Below are positions 41,034-51,286 of a DNA stretch of 64,000 bases, piece by piece. The DNA comes from CBDFMG01 sp965221205 [NCBI: bacterium] (lineage in GTDB: Bacteria; SM23-31). Location of the stretch: assembly GCA_965221205.1 (NCBI GenBank), contig OZ244870.1, forward strand, positions 3,348,001 to 3,412,000, read 5' to 3'. A program made the translations under genes and the position numbers. The notes under the pieces were generated by a model. The model was not told where the DNA came from. It saw nothing but the letters and a program-made list of their open reading frames with translations, and did not search any database. Positions within the stretch are counted from its first letter, which is position 1. Each line of letters begins with the position of its first letter.

Positions 41034-42059
41034 TTAAAAAACGATTCGTTTTTTACCGTAGTGTGTCATTAACCGGGCTCTGACATCTTTCAAAGGCTCA
41101 TTTAATTTGAAAATACGGCAGATTCCTTTTCGCTGCGTAGCGGTCGGTGAGGTCGCAACGCCAATAATAATGCCTCTGAATGGCGCCCTTACCAACTCAA
41201 TTTCAACACCAAAAGGATTCGTATTGGTAGCAATTTCTGCATTTTTCCGTACAAGACGTCCCGGTTTAGCACTAATCGACAAAATTCCACCACTATCAAC
41301 ACGGACCCATGTTGATTTCTGGATCTCAAATTGCACAGAAGTTTTTTCGTGCTCATCTAGTATCATTTCGATAGTATCATTTCGAGTGCCTTCAATACAT
41401 TCAGGACCCCATTGAGTCCCCGTTCGCTAATTTTTTCCAAATTTGCGTGTTCCACCTGCCTTAAAAATAATTGTCGGAATACCGTTTTCTGTTGCTGTTT
41501 TTCGAAGTTTCCCATCATATCCTTTATTATTCAGGATAACAGTTGTTCCAAACGCTCGGGCAATTCGGGAAACTTCCGGGTGAGTCATATCGGCCCTGAC
41601 ATGAGATAAATTTCTTCGTCCTTCGGATGCTGTATGAAGATCGATAACATAATCACTCTTTAAAACCAGTTCATTGTAGATAATCGATGCATACCTTTCG
41701 GATGAACCACTTGCGGGATCACCTAGAAAGCATCTGTTCAGATCTTTTTGTTCATGGAGGTAGCAGGATGTATTTTGAAATCCGTATATATTAACAACCG
41801 GGACACATATCAACGTTCCGGCAAGCTCTGTCATGTCAAAATTGTATATAAGCTGTCTGACTATCTCAATACCGTTTAGTTCGTCTCCATGAATCGCAGC
41901 TGTTATTAAAACGACCGGTCCCGGTTTTTCCCCATGCAGGACGGTTATCGGAATATAAGTCGGCCGTGAAACAAATGAAGTGCTCACCTGAAGTCTAAGC
42001 TGTTTTCGTTCACCCCGGTCTATTGTTGTGCCTGCTAATTCAAATATTCCGTTCAACAT
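41034..42059 (-). pseudogene. Succinylglutamate desuccinylase/aspartoacylase-like peptidase, copy 2, broken
   Basis: The first frame (41427-42059) holds the M14-like zinc site: TAAIHGDELNGIEIVRQL (H and E ligands), DLNRCFLGDPASGSSE and VIDLHTASEGRRNLSH (third ligand H). A frameshift near 41430 follows; then a 14-bp perfect tandem duplication (41358-41385) breaks the frame again before the C-terminal lobe (STWVRVDSGGILSISAKPGRL, then RAPFRGIIIGVATSPTATQRKG). It begins at the end of rimK (1-nt overlap), and rimK is often paired with this family. Inactive as written. Confidence 0.85.
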
Positions 42060-42966
42060 TACAGCAAATCCTTTTCAGAATTCCTCTTACGAGCACATTG
42101 AAGAGCATAATCTACAATAAATTTAGCTACATTAATTCCTGTCACCTTTTCCACTCCCTCGAATCCAAGTGATACATTGACTTCAAGAATTTTCATGCCG
42201 TCCACTGATTCAATCATGTCGATTCCGGTAACACCGAGGTTAAGAACTTGTGCGGTATGTATAACCAATTTCTGCTGATTTTTGGATAACTCGAACGGTT
42301 CATCAACATTACCCTGATGCATATTTGATCGGAACTCACCAGCTACAGCTATCCTTTTATAACTGGCAATTGACTTTCCGCCAACAACAATTGCACGGAT
42401 ATCCACTCCTCTCGATTCAATGATATATTGTTGAATGAGGATGTTTCTACCAATTTTCCATAGAGCTTCAACGGTTGATTGTGCTGCTTGTTTTGAGTCG
42501 AGGATTATGACTCCAAGTCCCTGGGTTCCGCGCAACAACTTTGCAATTATACAGGTACACCACCGGCTCGATAAATTGCCAGCTCGATGGTTTTTGGATC
42601 TCGCACCATTATTGTACGGGGTACGGGAATACCTGACTGAGCAAGGACTTGCAGGGTGTAAAACTTATCCCGGACACATTCAATTCCTTGAGGATCGGAT
42701 ACGGAGGGAGTTCCTTGATGGATGATCTGCCGGAGTACAGCCAAACCAAATTGGGTAATCGAACCTCCAATGCAGGGAATAACAACATCAATGTGCGAAA
42801 ACTTCTTTTTATTGTAATAGAGATATTGCTTGTCTATTCCGAGAACAATTTCGCACTTCAGCGGATTAAACACCACAGGTTCGACACCAGCGGCTTTACT
42901 CTCTTCAACAAGACGTTTTGTAGAATATAAAAACCGCTTCCGTGATAAAATTGCAATTCGTATTAT
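42059..42966 (-). pseudogene. rimK: RimK-family ATP-grasp ligase, broken
   Basis: The minus strand reads IAILSRKRFLYSTKRLVEESKAAG (RimK N-terminus), ...VIPCIGGSITQFGLAVLRQ, KFYTLQVLAQSGIPVPRTI, then a TA dinucleotide duplication near 42553 (GTA-TA-ATT) shifts frame before LLRGTQGLGVIILDSKQ (ATP loop) and GVTGIDMIESVDGMKILEVNVSLGFEGVE (Mg/ATP site). At the expected start a GAGGTG Shine-Dalgarno is followed by ATA (42964-42966), suggesting ATG was mutated to ATA. RimK glutamylates ribosomal protein S6 in Enterobacteria. Inactive. Confidence 0.88.
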
Positions 42967-43157
42967 TCAATGCACCTCATATAGAGTTCTTCTGGAGAAT
43001 TGCGCATCTGCCGCTGTCTAATTTAATAGAATTTATCGTACGAATTCAACTGCAATTTTGCTACTAAATTATCAAGTGTACTAAAGAAAATAATAGAAAC
43101 CAAGTGTTGAAATTGACGTTCGACTTTAATATTTTATAGCAAAAGCAGGGATGTACT

Positions 43158-43421
43158 ATGAAAGATGAACAGCTTCTAGAAGAACTTGAAAAAGTTGCCA
43201 CACGGTTCGATATTACGGTGCGCTATGAAGATGGAGATTTTAAAGGTGGTTTGTGCCGTTTAAAAGATGAAAGTATCATTGTTATCAACAAAAAATTCCT
43301 TGTTGAGCAAAAAATAGCTTTCCTTGCTCGAGAACTTAGTACACTTGAGCTGGATAAGGTCTATATCCTCCCCAAAATCCGCGAACACATTTTCGAATAC
43401 ACTTCGGAAAAAATAGATTAA
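43158..43421 (+). CDS. Conserved small hypothetical protein
   Basis: 87 residues with AGCAGGGAT upstream. FDITVRYEDGDFKGGLCRLKDESIIVINKKF, then IAFLARELSTLELDKVYILPKIREHI. The VRYExGDFKGGLCRLKxxxxxIINKK pattern belongs to a small family found across FCB-group and other bacteria without known function. No signal peptide or membrane segment, so cytosolic. Stands alone between two decayed regions and is itself intact, which suggests it is under selection. Confidence 0.75.
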   Translation: MKDEQLLEELEKVATRFDITVRYEDGDFKGGLCRLKDESIIVINKKFLVEQKIAFLARELSTLELDKVYILPKIREHIFEYTSEKID

Positions 43422-44024
43422 CCATTCATTACTAAGTTCTCCCATTTTCTACATCCGATTTTAACAAACCAGGATTTATGTTCATATCATTTTCTCAATA
43501 TTTAATAAAAATTTCCAAAATCACTCAAGTATTCCTAAAATTAACCGATATATAGAATGGGATAAATCCCCCTTGGAAATGCACCTGAATTGTGTTAAGT
43601 GGTAAAACGCTTAACAATAAACGAGATGATAACCGGATTTTTGGTGAGTAAACAGTCGCGCAGGCTGCGAACTCAAATTCAAATTTCCGTGTTACATACG
43701 GAGTGAACTCCAATAGCCAAAAAAATACCTCCAAAGGCAGTCCCCCCAATCAGGAGTTGCCTTGTTTGTCTAAGCACTCACTCTATTTTATCATTCATGG
43801 CGACTCATTTTCCAAAACATTAGCACTATAGTTGTTTCAAACAAGAAGTATTTTTATCGTAATCTAAGCATTAAGTCTGTTAGAAATTATTTGAGACTAA
43901 ATACAACAAATTTTTTAATTGTATTTAGTTTGAAAAACTGAAATACTATATTTTGACTCCGCTTTTAAAACGACATTAATTCTGCATATGTTCGTAGAAG
44001 CAACTAATTCGGAGGTTTGGAGGT
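43422..44024. other. Intergenic stretch without clear genes
   Basis: No ORF with convincing coding character on either strand. A 74-codon minus frame at 43525-43749 lacks a ribosome site and family pattern. May include decayed sequence; nothing recognised. Confidence 0.4.
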
Positions 44025-44839
44025 ATGCTGAGTTGGATTATATCTGCAGCCGGCAAGGTTACACGAATGACCAATTACTCGCAGCAGTCCGAAAGAACTA
44101 CTGCCAGTGAATGATAAACCGCTTATTCTGCATACTGTACAGGAAGCGATTGATGCTGGCGTGCGGTCACTATATATAGTAATCAGCAGAATAAAACCGG
44201 AAATTTTTGAATACCTCAACAAAACAGCTGTCGTTTCAGTGAATGGTCAAGAGACGGAGTTTTGCAGACTCAAGGAGCGTGACATTCTGTGCACTTTCGT
44301 TGAGCAAAAAGATCAGCTCGGACTTACACATACATATTTTTTAGCAGAACCACATATAGGATATAGGATCTGGCGATTTTCTTGCCATGATGCCCGATTA
44401 CTACTATCCTGATCAGCCATCGCCGTCCACACAGTTTGTTAACAATTATCATAAGGGTCGCAGTTGTTTAGGTATTATCACATTTTATCACATTAAAGTC
44501 AGAACAAGCATAGTTTGTTTAACTATTCCGGAATTGTCACTTTTGAAGAATCTGTAGGAAAAGTGGTAAAAATAGTTTCAATTTCTGAGAAAAAAAGGTA
44601 ATTTCCCAAAGAATTTTCGAGATCAAGTGTATAGATCCGCTGGAATAGCACTCTTTTCGCACGATTTTTTCGATATTTATCGGAATATTTCTTACGCAAC
44701 AAGAGCCGAAAAAGACGATTCCCTCGTTGTGCAGACTTTGATGAAAAATGGAATGCTGGAATGATATTTTATAAAAGGACGGTGTTTCGGTACCGGTAAT
44801 CCATACGGTTATGATGTAGCATGTTCATTATATCAATAA
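44025..44839 (+). pseudogene. UTP-glucose-1-phosphate uridylyltransferase-like gene, broken
   Basis: ATG 44025 behind tandem GGAGG gives WIISAAGKVTRM (nucleotidyltransferase P-loop, consensus IPAAGxGTR). Frame changes then give PITRSSPKELLPVNDKPLI (metal/UTP site), HTVQEAIDAGVRSLYIV and DQLGLTHTYFLAEPHIG. After another shift comes DYYYPDQPSPSTQFVNNY, then decayed sequence, and finally FGTGNPYGYDVACSLYQ, the GalU-type C-terminus, ending at 44839. At least three lesions. It would have made UDP-glucose for surface glycans; no other copy is in the window. Confidence 0.8.
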
Positions 44840-44880
44840 AACAATAAAAAGATTTTTACAAATATTCGAAAGGATTTCTT

Positions 44881-45120
44881 ATGCCCTTAAATATTCAAAT
44901 AAGAGACCTCGCCATCGGAAAACCGGTTAACCCGAACTTTCAACCCCGATTTGCCCAAGATAAAGCAATCAATGTCCGACGGCGCGCATCTGTCAAAAGT
45001 TTTCGGGACTTGTCTCAGGTAAACAAAGATATTGCACGAGGAACACCGCTTGATCTCGGATTCAATGCTACAAAAGTAGCACGACAGTTTCAGGCTGGTA
45101 AAATTGATATTTTAGCGTAA
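44881..45120 (+). CDS. Small hypothetical protein
   Basis: 79 residues. Basic, Asn/Gln-rich: IQIRDLAIGKPVNPNFQPRF, then INVRRRASVKSFRDLSQVN, ending KVARQFQAGKIDILA. Ribosome site AAAGGA lies 9 nt upstream. No membrane segment, signal or cysteines. Sits between the broken GalU-like gene and the DUF255 gene and reads as an intact small cytosolic protein. Family not recognised. Confidence 0.55.
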   Translation: MPLNIQIRDLAIGKPVNPNFQPRFAQDKAINVRRRASVKSFRDLSQVNKDIARGTPLDLGFNATKVARQFQAGKIDILA

Positions 45121-45331
45121 AGAGTTACACTCACTTATTTTCACAAAACTCTTTTGCTCACTATTGATTTAATACCTGTCTCATTAGATATATACTCTTT
45201 GCCTTCCTAACTTCTTTTTATTAATTTTTACAAATCTTCCATTTCCAAGAAACTCAACAGGCAGCTTTTTAGTTACATAAATAACTTCTTATACTCAAAA
45301 ATGCACCTTTACATCTAAGGGTAATTTAAAC

Positions 45332-47473
45332 ATGACAAATGAATTGAACAACATAGAATTAAGAAACAATCTTGACAAAGCATCCAGCGCATATTTAAAA
45401 AGTGCACAGCACCAGCCGATACATTGGCAAGAATGGGGAAGTCAGGTATTTGATTTAGCTAAAAATCTTGATAGGCCGATTCTCCTCGACATAGGTGCCG
45501 TTTGGTGCCACTGGTGTCATGTCATGGACCGTGAATCGTATGAAGATGATACTACAGCGTCAATCATAAACAAGCATTTTGTTGCAATCAAAATTGATAG
45601 AGATGAACGGCCTGATGTAGATCGTCGGTATCAGACTTTTGTTCAGGCATTGAGTGGAGGCGGTGGTTGGCCGCTTACGTGTTTTTTAACTCCGGAAGGA
45701 AAACTCTTTTACGGCGGCACCTATTTTCCACCTGACAACAAATTTGGCAAACCTGCTTTCAAGACTGTCTTGTTAAACATGAGCGCCTCATACAAGGAGA
45801 AAAAGGGTGATGTTCTCAAAAGTGCCTCAAGTATTTTCGAGCAGATTTCGGAGTATGAAGAGAATAAAATCAAACTGGGTAAACTTAACAAAAACAGTAT
45901 CACCAAAATTCTCGTAGATATTATCAATATGTTTGATACGGTCTATGGTGGGTTTGGTAAGGAACCGAAATTCCCAAGTGGTAGTGCAATTGACCTGTCA
46001 CTCCTAGCATACAAAGCAAACGGAGATTCACAATATCTCGATATTGCAAAGATCACCCTTGACAAGTGTGCTTCAGGAGGTATTCACGACCATCTCGGAG
46101 GTGGGTTTCACCGCTATTCTGTCGATCAATACTGGCATGTTCCCCATTTTGAAAAAATGACTTATGATAATGCGGAGTTCTTGAATAATTATATCGAACT
46201 CTACCACGTTACAGATGACATTCGATATAAAAATATTGCCGAAGGAATAATCAGATATTATACAGATGAAATGACTGATCAGCAAAATGGTGGATTCTTT
46301 GCGCATCAGGACGCGGATATAACACTCGAAGATGACGGAGATTATTTTACCTGGACAAAAAACGAGATTGCGAATCATCTAAGTAAAGAACAGGAGAAAG
46401 TCTTTAACGCATACTTTGGCATTTCCGAATTGCCGCACGATCTACATGGAACACCAGACAGAAATGTCCTCTATTCGGTTAAGTCACTGTCTATCGTAGC
46501 TGAAGAATTGAATGTCTCAATTGAACAAGCTGAAACAGTGCTCGATGCTGCAAAGTTAAAACTGTTAAAAATTCGCTCAACACGTCAGGCTCCTTATATC
46601 GACAGAACGATTTTTACCAACTATAACGGGATGATGATCTCGGCATATATGAAAGCCTACAAAATTCTCAAGGACAATGACCTTATACTCTTTACAAAAA
46701 AAACATTTGATTTCCTCATTGATAAGCTTTTCACCCCTGATCATGGATTTGCACACTCGTGTACGGGAAACACAGTAAAAATCACCGGACTCCTCGTAGA
46801 TCAGGTTTGGATGGCAGTCGCACTGTTAGACGGATTTGAAATCACCGGTAATTTCCGATACTTTAACTATGCTGTTACAATGGCAGATTTCATTCTTGAA
46901 AATTTCTATGATAATGAATATGGCGGATTTATTGACAGGATTAGTGGCGACAATCCATCTCCTGTTATGGATATCAAACATAAACCGTTCGAAGATGCCC
47001 CGACAGCCTCCTCTAATTCGGTTGTCGTACGATTTTTGGACCGGGTGTATTTGCTGACCGGAGAAGAACGGTACCAATCGGCATCAGAAAAGACACTTCA
47101 GACATTTTCAGGCAGTATCGAGCGTAACGGCCTTTACCTTGCTTCGTACGGAACAGCGCTCTATTATCATCTCAATCCTCCACCACAGGTAATAATAATC
47201 GATTCAGACACGTCAGAGCAAACAGAAAAACTCATCTCAGCAGGGTATTCTTCTGCCCAACCCGGGGTATCGGTTTATGTCTTCAACGGCCACAATGATG
47301 CCCATCAAAATCTTTCTCCATTGATAAAATCAAAAATTGCTGGAACAAACAATAACAGAAATGCTGTTGCTTATGTGTGTGCTGGCACTGAATGCTCGCC
47401 ACCTACCGGTGACCCCATGGAACTGGTAGAAATACTCCGTACCTTTGGTAAACAGGATGTAGGCTTGGAATGA
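45332..47473 (+). CDS. Thioredoxin-domain protein, DUF255/YyaL (SSP411) family
   Basis: 713 residues. The N-terminal thioredoxin-like domain (about 1-170) contains WCHWCHVMDRESYED with the family's CxxC pattern (C-H-W-C) and GGWPLTCFLTPEGKLFYGGTYFPP. The remainder is a six-hairpin-like alpha/alpha barrel (GGFGKEPKFPSGSAIDLSLL, GGIHDHLGGGFHRYSVDQYWHVPHFEKM, GMMISAYMKAYKI). Related to human SPATA20. Cytosolic; substrate unknown. Intact and full length. Confidence 0.93.
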   Translation: MTNELNNIELRNNLDKASSAYLKSAQHQPIHWQEWGSQVFDLAKNLDRPILLDIGAVWCHWCHVMDRESYEDDTTASIINKHFVAIKIDRDERPDVDRRYQTFVQALSGGGGWPLTCFLTPEGKLFYGGTYFPPDNKFGKPAFKTVLLNMSASYKEKKGDVLKSASSIFEQISEYEENKIKLGKLNKNSITKILVDIINMFDTVYGGFGKEPKFPSGSAIDLSLLAYKANGDSQYLDIAKITLDKCASGGIHDHLGGGFHRYSVDQYWHVPHFEKMTYDNAEFLNNYIELYHVTDDIRYKNIAEGIIRYYTDEMTDQQNGGFFAHQDADITLEDDGDYFTWTKNEIANHLSKEQEKVFNAYFGISELPHDLHGTPDRNVLYSVKSLSIVAEELNVSIEQAETVLDAAKLKLLKIRSTRQAPYIDRTIFTNYNGMMISAYMKAYKILKDNDLILFTKKTFDFLIDKLFTPDHGFAHSCTGNTVKITGLLVDQVWMAVALLDGFEITGNFRYFNYAVTMADFILENFYDNEYGGFIDRISGDNPSPVMDIKHKPFEDAPTASSNSVVVRFLDRVYLLTGEERYQSASEKTLQTFSGSIERNGLYLASYGTALYYHLNPPPQVIIIDSDTSEQTEKLISAGYSSAQPGVSVYVFNGHNDAHQNLSPLIKSKIAGTNNNRNAVAYVCAGTECSPPTGDPMELVEILRTFGKQDVGLE

Positions 47474-47530
47474 TGATCAGAGTGTTAACCGGATATCAGT
47501 TTTACGCTGTTCTTAACGAAAGGTTTTTTA

Positions 47531-48465
47531 ATGAGATGGAAGCTATTATTGTCAAGTATGCTTCTTTTCATAACTCCATCATTTGCTTCTGCATAGTGCA
47601 GCTGCGGTGGTACATCTCTCCTCGGTTCACTTGAACTTCCGGCGACACTGCCGGGAAATTGGTAGTTCGCACTATCCTATGATTTCAATAACATCGCTGA
47701 TTTTTATTCAGGAACAGACGAATTAAGCAGTACTCTGAAACGGAAATCCAACGCAGGGTTATTCGAGGTCAGTTACGGATTAACATCACGACTTTTTTTG
47801 TCGACACTTGTTTCAATTGTTCAGCAAAACAGACATTCGGCAAATTCCGTGCGAACAAGAGGCTTGGGAGATGTTGCTTTGCTGGCTAAGTATAGCATAA
47901 TTCCTCTAAACACACATACACAGCGTTCTCTTGCATTAGGGATTGGTCCAAAATTCCCTGTCGGAAACTCAAAGGTTAAAAACAGTGAAGGAAGATTACT
48001 TCCAGAACGCCTGCAGCCGGGAACCGGTTCTTGGGACTTGCTTCTCTGGGGTTACTTCTATCAGGGATTTCAGCCCGTTACTGCCGCGAGCTTCTTCGCA
48101 ACAACCTCTTACAAAATAAGCGGTAAAAACTGGCGAAATTTCAAGTCTGGTGACGAACTGTCAATCACACTCGGTACCAGTTACGGAACATTAACGCCAT
48201 TCGATTATTCACTCCCGCTCCAGTTCAGAACAATTGAAGAATATGAATTAAATGGCGCACTCCAGCCTAACACAGGCGGATTGTCGTTCCTGGTATTTAC
48301 TTTAAACTTTCTAATGCCTTGGGTTTGAGGGCATCCGACGCAATTCCGGTATACCGTGGTTTGAAAGGATCACAGCTCACAACATCGTATACCGCATCAG
48401 TTACCCTCTTTTACGCTATTACAAAACAACCGAAACTGCAAATTTTTGAGAAAGCAATATTATGA
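47531..48465 (+). pseudogene. Secreted outer-membrane beta-barrel-like protein, broken
   Basis: ATG 47531 gives a signal peptide ending FASA, then TAG, then CSCGGTSLLGSLELPATLPGNW, a second TAG and FALSYDFNNIADFYSGTDEL; the first TAG fits TGG (Trp) mutation. The frame stays open to 48328 (alternating beta-strands such as LGIGPKFPVGNSKV and FFATTSYKISGKNWRNFKSG). After a frameshift near 48280 it continues IYFKLSNALGLRASDAIPV...SVTLFYAIT to TGA 48463-48465. The barrel-type pattern suggests an outer-membrane porin/transporter. Its original stop overlaps the next gene by ATGA. Confidence 0.75.
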
Positions 48466-49445
48466 AACGTTATTATTTCTTCTATGTTTTGACAACGCTG
48501 TCTACCATTTCATTCTCATGCTCCACTTCCACTAATTCCACTGATAGTGGAAACACGCCCAGCCCAAATGATTCGGCAGAATGGCTTGTACCGGTGAGTG
48601 ATGTTTTTGATGGAGATCCCGGCAAAGACGGCATACCTTCTCTCCGGAATCCGCCAATGATTTCTGCGGGATCAGCGACGTATTTATTGGATGGTGATCT
48701 TGTTGCGGGTGTTCTTATAAATGGTGACGCTCAGGCATTTCAACATTTGATTATGGAACATTATGAAATCGCTAATATTGTTGAGGTCAGAGGTAATCCT
48801 GTTAGTGTAACATTTTGCCCTCTCACCTACTCGTCCATCGGGTGGGACAGAACACTCGACGGATCTATTACAACATTCGGTGTATCCGGTCTTCTTTACA
48901 AAAACAACCTTGTCCCCTATGACCGTTTAACCGACAGCAACTGGTCTCAGATGCTCAATAAGAGTATTAACGGTTCATTTATAACCGGAGAACTCGAAAC
49001 ATTTAAGGTAGTTGAAACAACATGGGGGACATGGAAAAGGATGTACCTCGAAACTCTTGTACTTTCCAGAAATACAGGCCATAACCGGGATTACAGTCCA
49101 GCTCTCTATGGTGATTATAGTGTCAATAACAATAACATACTTTTTCCTATCAGAAATGATGACGGGAGAATCGAAAGAAAAGAGCGACTGCACGGTATAA
49201 TAGTAAATAACCAGGTTAAAACATTCCGATTTTCTTCTTTCACCGAAGGAATCACAATATTCAATGACACTTACCGTGGTCAGGATCTGGTAATTACGAG
49301 AAGCGCTGTGGATAATTTTATAGTGTCGTACAGGCGAGACATGCCTGATGGAACTGTTCTCAGATTTGAGTCGGTCCAGAATGCACTTCCCATAATCATG
49401 ACCGATGAAGAAGGGACATTTGGCAAAAGTTATTCCAATGAATGA
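48462..49445 (+). CDS. DUF3179 lipoprotein, possibly C-terminally short
   Basis: 327 residues with signal peptide and lipobox (ISFSCST). DUF3179 blocks: GIPSLRNPPMISAGSATYL, EHYEIANIVEVRGNPVSVTFCPLTYSSIGWDR (the C-P-L motif), FGVSGLLYKNNLVPYDR and TGHNRDYS. It ends soon after the conserved PIIMTDEEGTFG segment, whereas most family members continue into a FAWxxFYP tail, so it may be truncated by a late frame change. Starts in ATGA overlap with the broken barrel gene. Exported; possible redox or metal link through CPxC-like motif unproven. Confidence 0.78.
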   Translation: MKRYYFFYVLTTLSTISFSCSTSTNSTDSGNTPSPNDSAEWLVPVSDVFDGDPGKDGIPSLRNPPMISAGSATYLLDGDLVAGVLINGDAQAFQHLIMEHYEIANIVEVRGNPVSVTFCPLTYSSIGWDRTLDGSITTFGVSGLLYKNNLVPYDRLTDSNWSQMLNKSINGSFITGELETFKVVETTWGTWKRMYLETLVLSRNTGHNRDYSPALYGDYSVNNNNILFPIRNDDGRIERKERLHGIIVNNQVKTFRFSSFTEGITIFNDTYRGQDLVITRSAVDNFIVSYRRDMPDGTVLRFESVQNALPIIMTDEEGTFGKSYSNE

Positions 49446-49503
49446 AAATTTAACTCAAGATGCAGCATCTAATTTGCGTGGCAGAGATGATTTTGTACTC
49501 TCA

Positions 49504-50778
49504 CTATCTACCAAACATCTCCACGAGATATAAACTCAAAGATGGTACATAAGTAATAATAATGAGCGCCATCAACATAATGACAATAAATGGTACAGCC
49601 GCCCGATAAAGTTTAATAACTGGTTTATTGAACCGGAAACTGGCAATGAACAGATTTAGCCCGACCGGTGGCGTGGAATAACCTATTTCAAGATTAGTAA
49701 GAAAAATAATCCCGAGATGGACAGGATGTACGCCAAACTGTGTTGCAATCGGAAGAATGAGAGGAATGACAACAAATAGAGCCGAAAAAATATCCATTAG
49801 AAATCCGACAACAAGAAGAAATATATTTAACACAATAAGAAACATCACTTTGCTTGTTATATAATCCTGCATTAACGCGAGTATTTTCTGCGGTATTTCC
49901 TCATCTGTCAGATATCCGGTCAGCCCAAGGGCAAGACCCATAATAACCAAAATACTTCCGACGAGAACCATACTCTCTTTCATTATCTTTGGAACATCGT
50001 GAAATATATGCAGATCTTTGTAAATGAACACCTCCACTACCATTACATAAAATGCGGTTATCGCAGCGGCCTCTGTTGCAGTTACGTATCCTCCGTATAT
50101 ACCAAGGATGATAATAAACGGGAGAGGAATCTCCCATGCTGCGTTCTTTATTGTATTCCAGAGCCGAGACCATGAAAATGGCTGCCGTTCTGTCTTTTTG
50201 TTTTTGTTTGCGTACATACTGTACAGTGAAAGTAAAAGAATCAATACAATGCCAGGAATAATACCAGCAAGAAATAAATTGTCGATACTTGTGCTGGCAA
50301 TCATTGCGTAGAGAATGATGGGGAGACTTGGTGGAAATAAGAGACCAAGACTGCCGGAAGTGGTCAGCAGTCCAAGTGAAAACCGTTCTTCATAGTGATC
50401 TTTTAGCATTACTGGATACAGTAATCCTCCAAGTGCAATAATAGTAACACCTGAGGCTCCGCTGAATGCGGTAAAAAATGCACAGGCACAGAGTGCTACA
50501 ACAGCAAGTCCTCCGGGCATCCAGCCAAGTAGCGCTGATGTGATGTTAATAATCCTCTTTGGAGTGTTACTCTCGGCAAGCATATAACCCGCAAAAGTAA
50601 ACAGGGGAATCGCAAGCAGTGTCGGAAAGGTTGCAATCTTATATAGCTCAATAAACAGACCGGCAGGCGGATATCCGCTAGACACATAAAATAAGAAGGT
50701 GAGTCCTCCGATAATAATAAAAAGCGGTGTGCCAAACAACGCCAACATGATCAATGCTATTCCGAGAATCGTTATCAC
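49504..50778 (-). CDS. dctM: TRAP transporter large permease DctM
   Basis: 424 residues, about 12 membrane segments, starting ITILGIALIMLALFGTPLFI and containing NITSALLGWMPGGLAVVALCACAFFTAFSGASGVTI (family core) and SLGLLFPPSLPIILYA. It is the ion-coupled translocation subunit. Its ATG overlaps the dctQ stop by 4 nt. Together with dctQ, dctP and TatT it forms a four-gene minus-strand operon for uptake of an organic acid or related solute. Confidence 0.95.
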   Translation of the reverse strand: MITILGIALIMLALFGTPLFIIIGGLTFLFYVSSGYPPAGLFIELYKIATFPTLLAIPLFTFAGYMLAESNTPKRIINITSALLGWMPGGLAVVALCACAFFTAFSGASGVTIIALGGLLYPVMLKDHYEERFSLGLLTTSGSLGLLFPPSLPIILYAMIASTSIDNLFLAGIIPGIVLILLLSLYSMYANKNKKTERQPFSWSRLWNTIKNAAWEIPLPFIIILGIYGGYVTATEAAAITAFYVMVVEVFIYKDLHIFHDVPKIMKESMVLVGSILVIMGLALGLTGYLTDEEIPQKILALMQDYITSKVMFLIVLNIFLLVVGFLMDIFSALFVVIPLILPIATQFGVHPVHLGIIFLTNLEIGYSTPPVGLNLFIASFRFNKPVIKLYRAAVPFIVIMLMALIIITYVPSLSLYLVEMFGR

Positions 50779-51272
50779 CTCTTCCCCCCTTTAATGAGGA
50801 GAACAATTTCACCCAGAAAATGGAGTAAGAAGCGGTAGCCGATCAGAAAAAATCCTACTGGCATGGCAAGCTGGTATACCCATGTCACTATTCCGAAAAT
50901 TTCCTGACTGCCGAATGAGCGTTCGATCATTACAAATTCCCATGCAGCACGTGCAAGAAGCGCTGTAATAGCCAGTGATACTCCGTTGACAACAATACGC
51001 ACATACTGTTTGGCAGAATCTTTAAAAAGTTTTGTAAGCACATTGACATTGATATGCTTCTCTAGACGGGCCGCCTGTGAGGCACCGAAAAAGGCAACAA
51101 GAAGGACTAAATGTCTGAGAAGTTCGTCAGCTCCGCTAATGCCTGTATCAAAAATATTCCTAAGTATTACCAGCGTAAACGCCAGTATCACCATCGTCAA
51201 AAGCAGGGTAATAAGAATAATATTTTCAAAAACAGAGAGCTTTTCGTCAATCCAACGTAGAATTTTCAACAT
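50775..51272 (-). CDS. dctQ: TRAP transporter small permease DctQ
   Basis: 165 residues, four membrane helices (VFENIILITLLLTMVILAF; LLVLLVAFFGASQAARLEKHINV with the conserved H-I-x-V; VSLAITALLARAAWEF; LAMPVGFFLIGYRFLLHF). The usual partner of DctM in the inner membrane. 14 nt downstream of dctP, overlapping dctM by 4 nt. Confidence 0.93.
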   Translation of the reverse strand: MLKILRWIDEKLSVFENIILITLLLTMVILAFTLVILRNIFDTGISGADELLRHLVLLVAFFGASQAARLEKHINVNVLTKLFKDSAKQYVRIVVNGVSLAITALLARAAWEFVMIERSFGSQEIFGIVTWVYQLAMPVGFFLIGYRFLLHFLGEIVLLIKGGKR

Positions 51273-51286
51273 AACACAGGGCCGTT

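Noticed and set aside
43525-43749. 74-codon minus-strand ORF
   Set aside because: No ribosome site, no recognisable family and odd composition; taken as a chance frame.
49455-49480. Small palindrome (AGATGC-A-GCATCT) between convergent genes as terminator
   Set aside because: Six-bp stem with one-base loop and no T-run; too weak to call.
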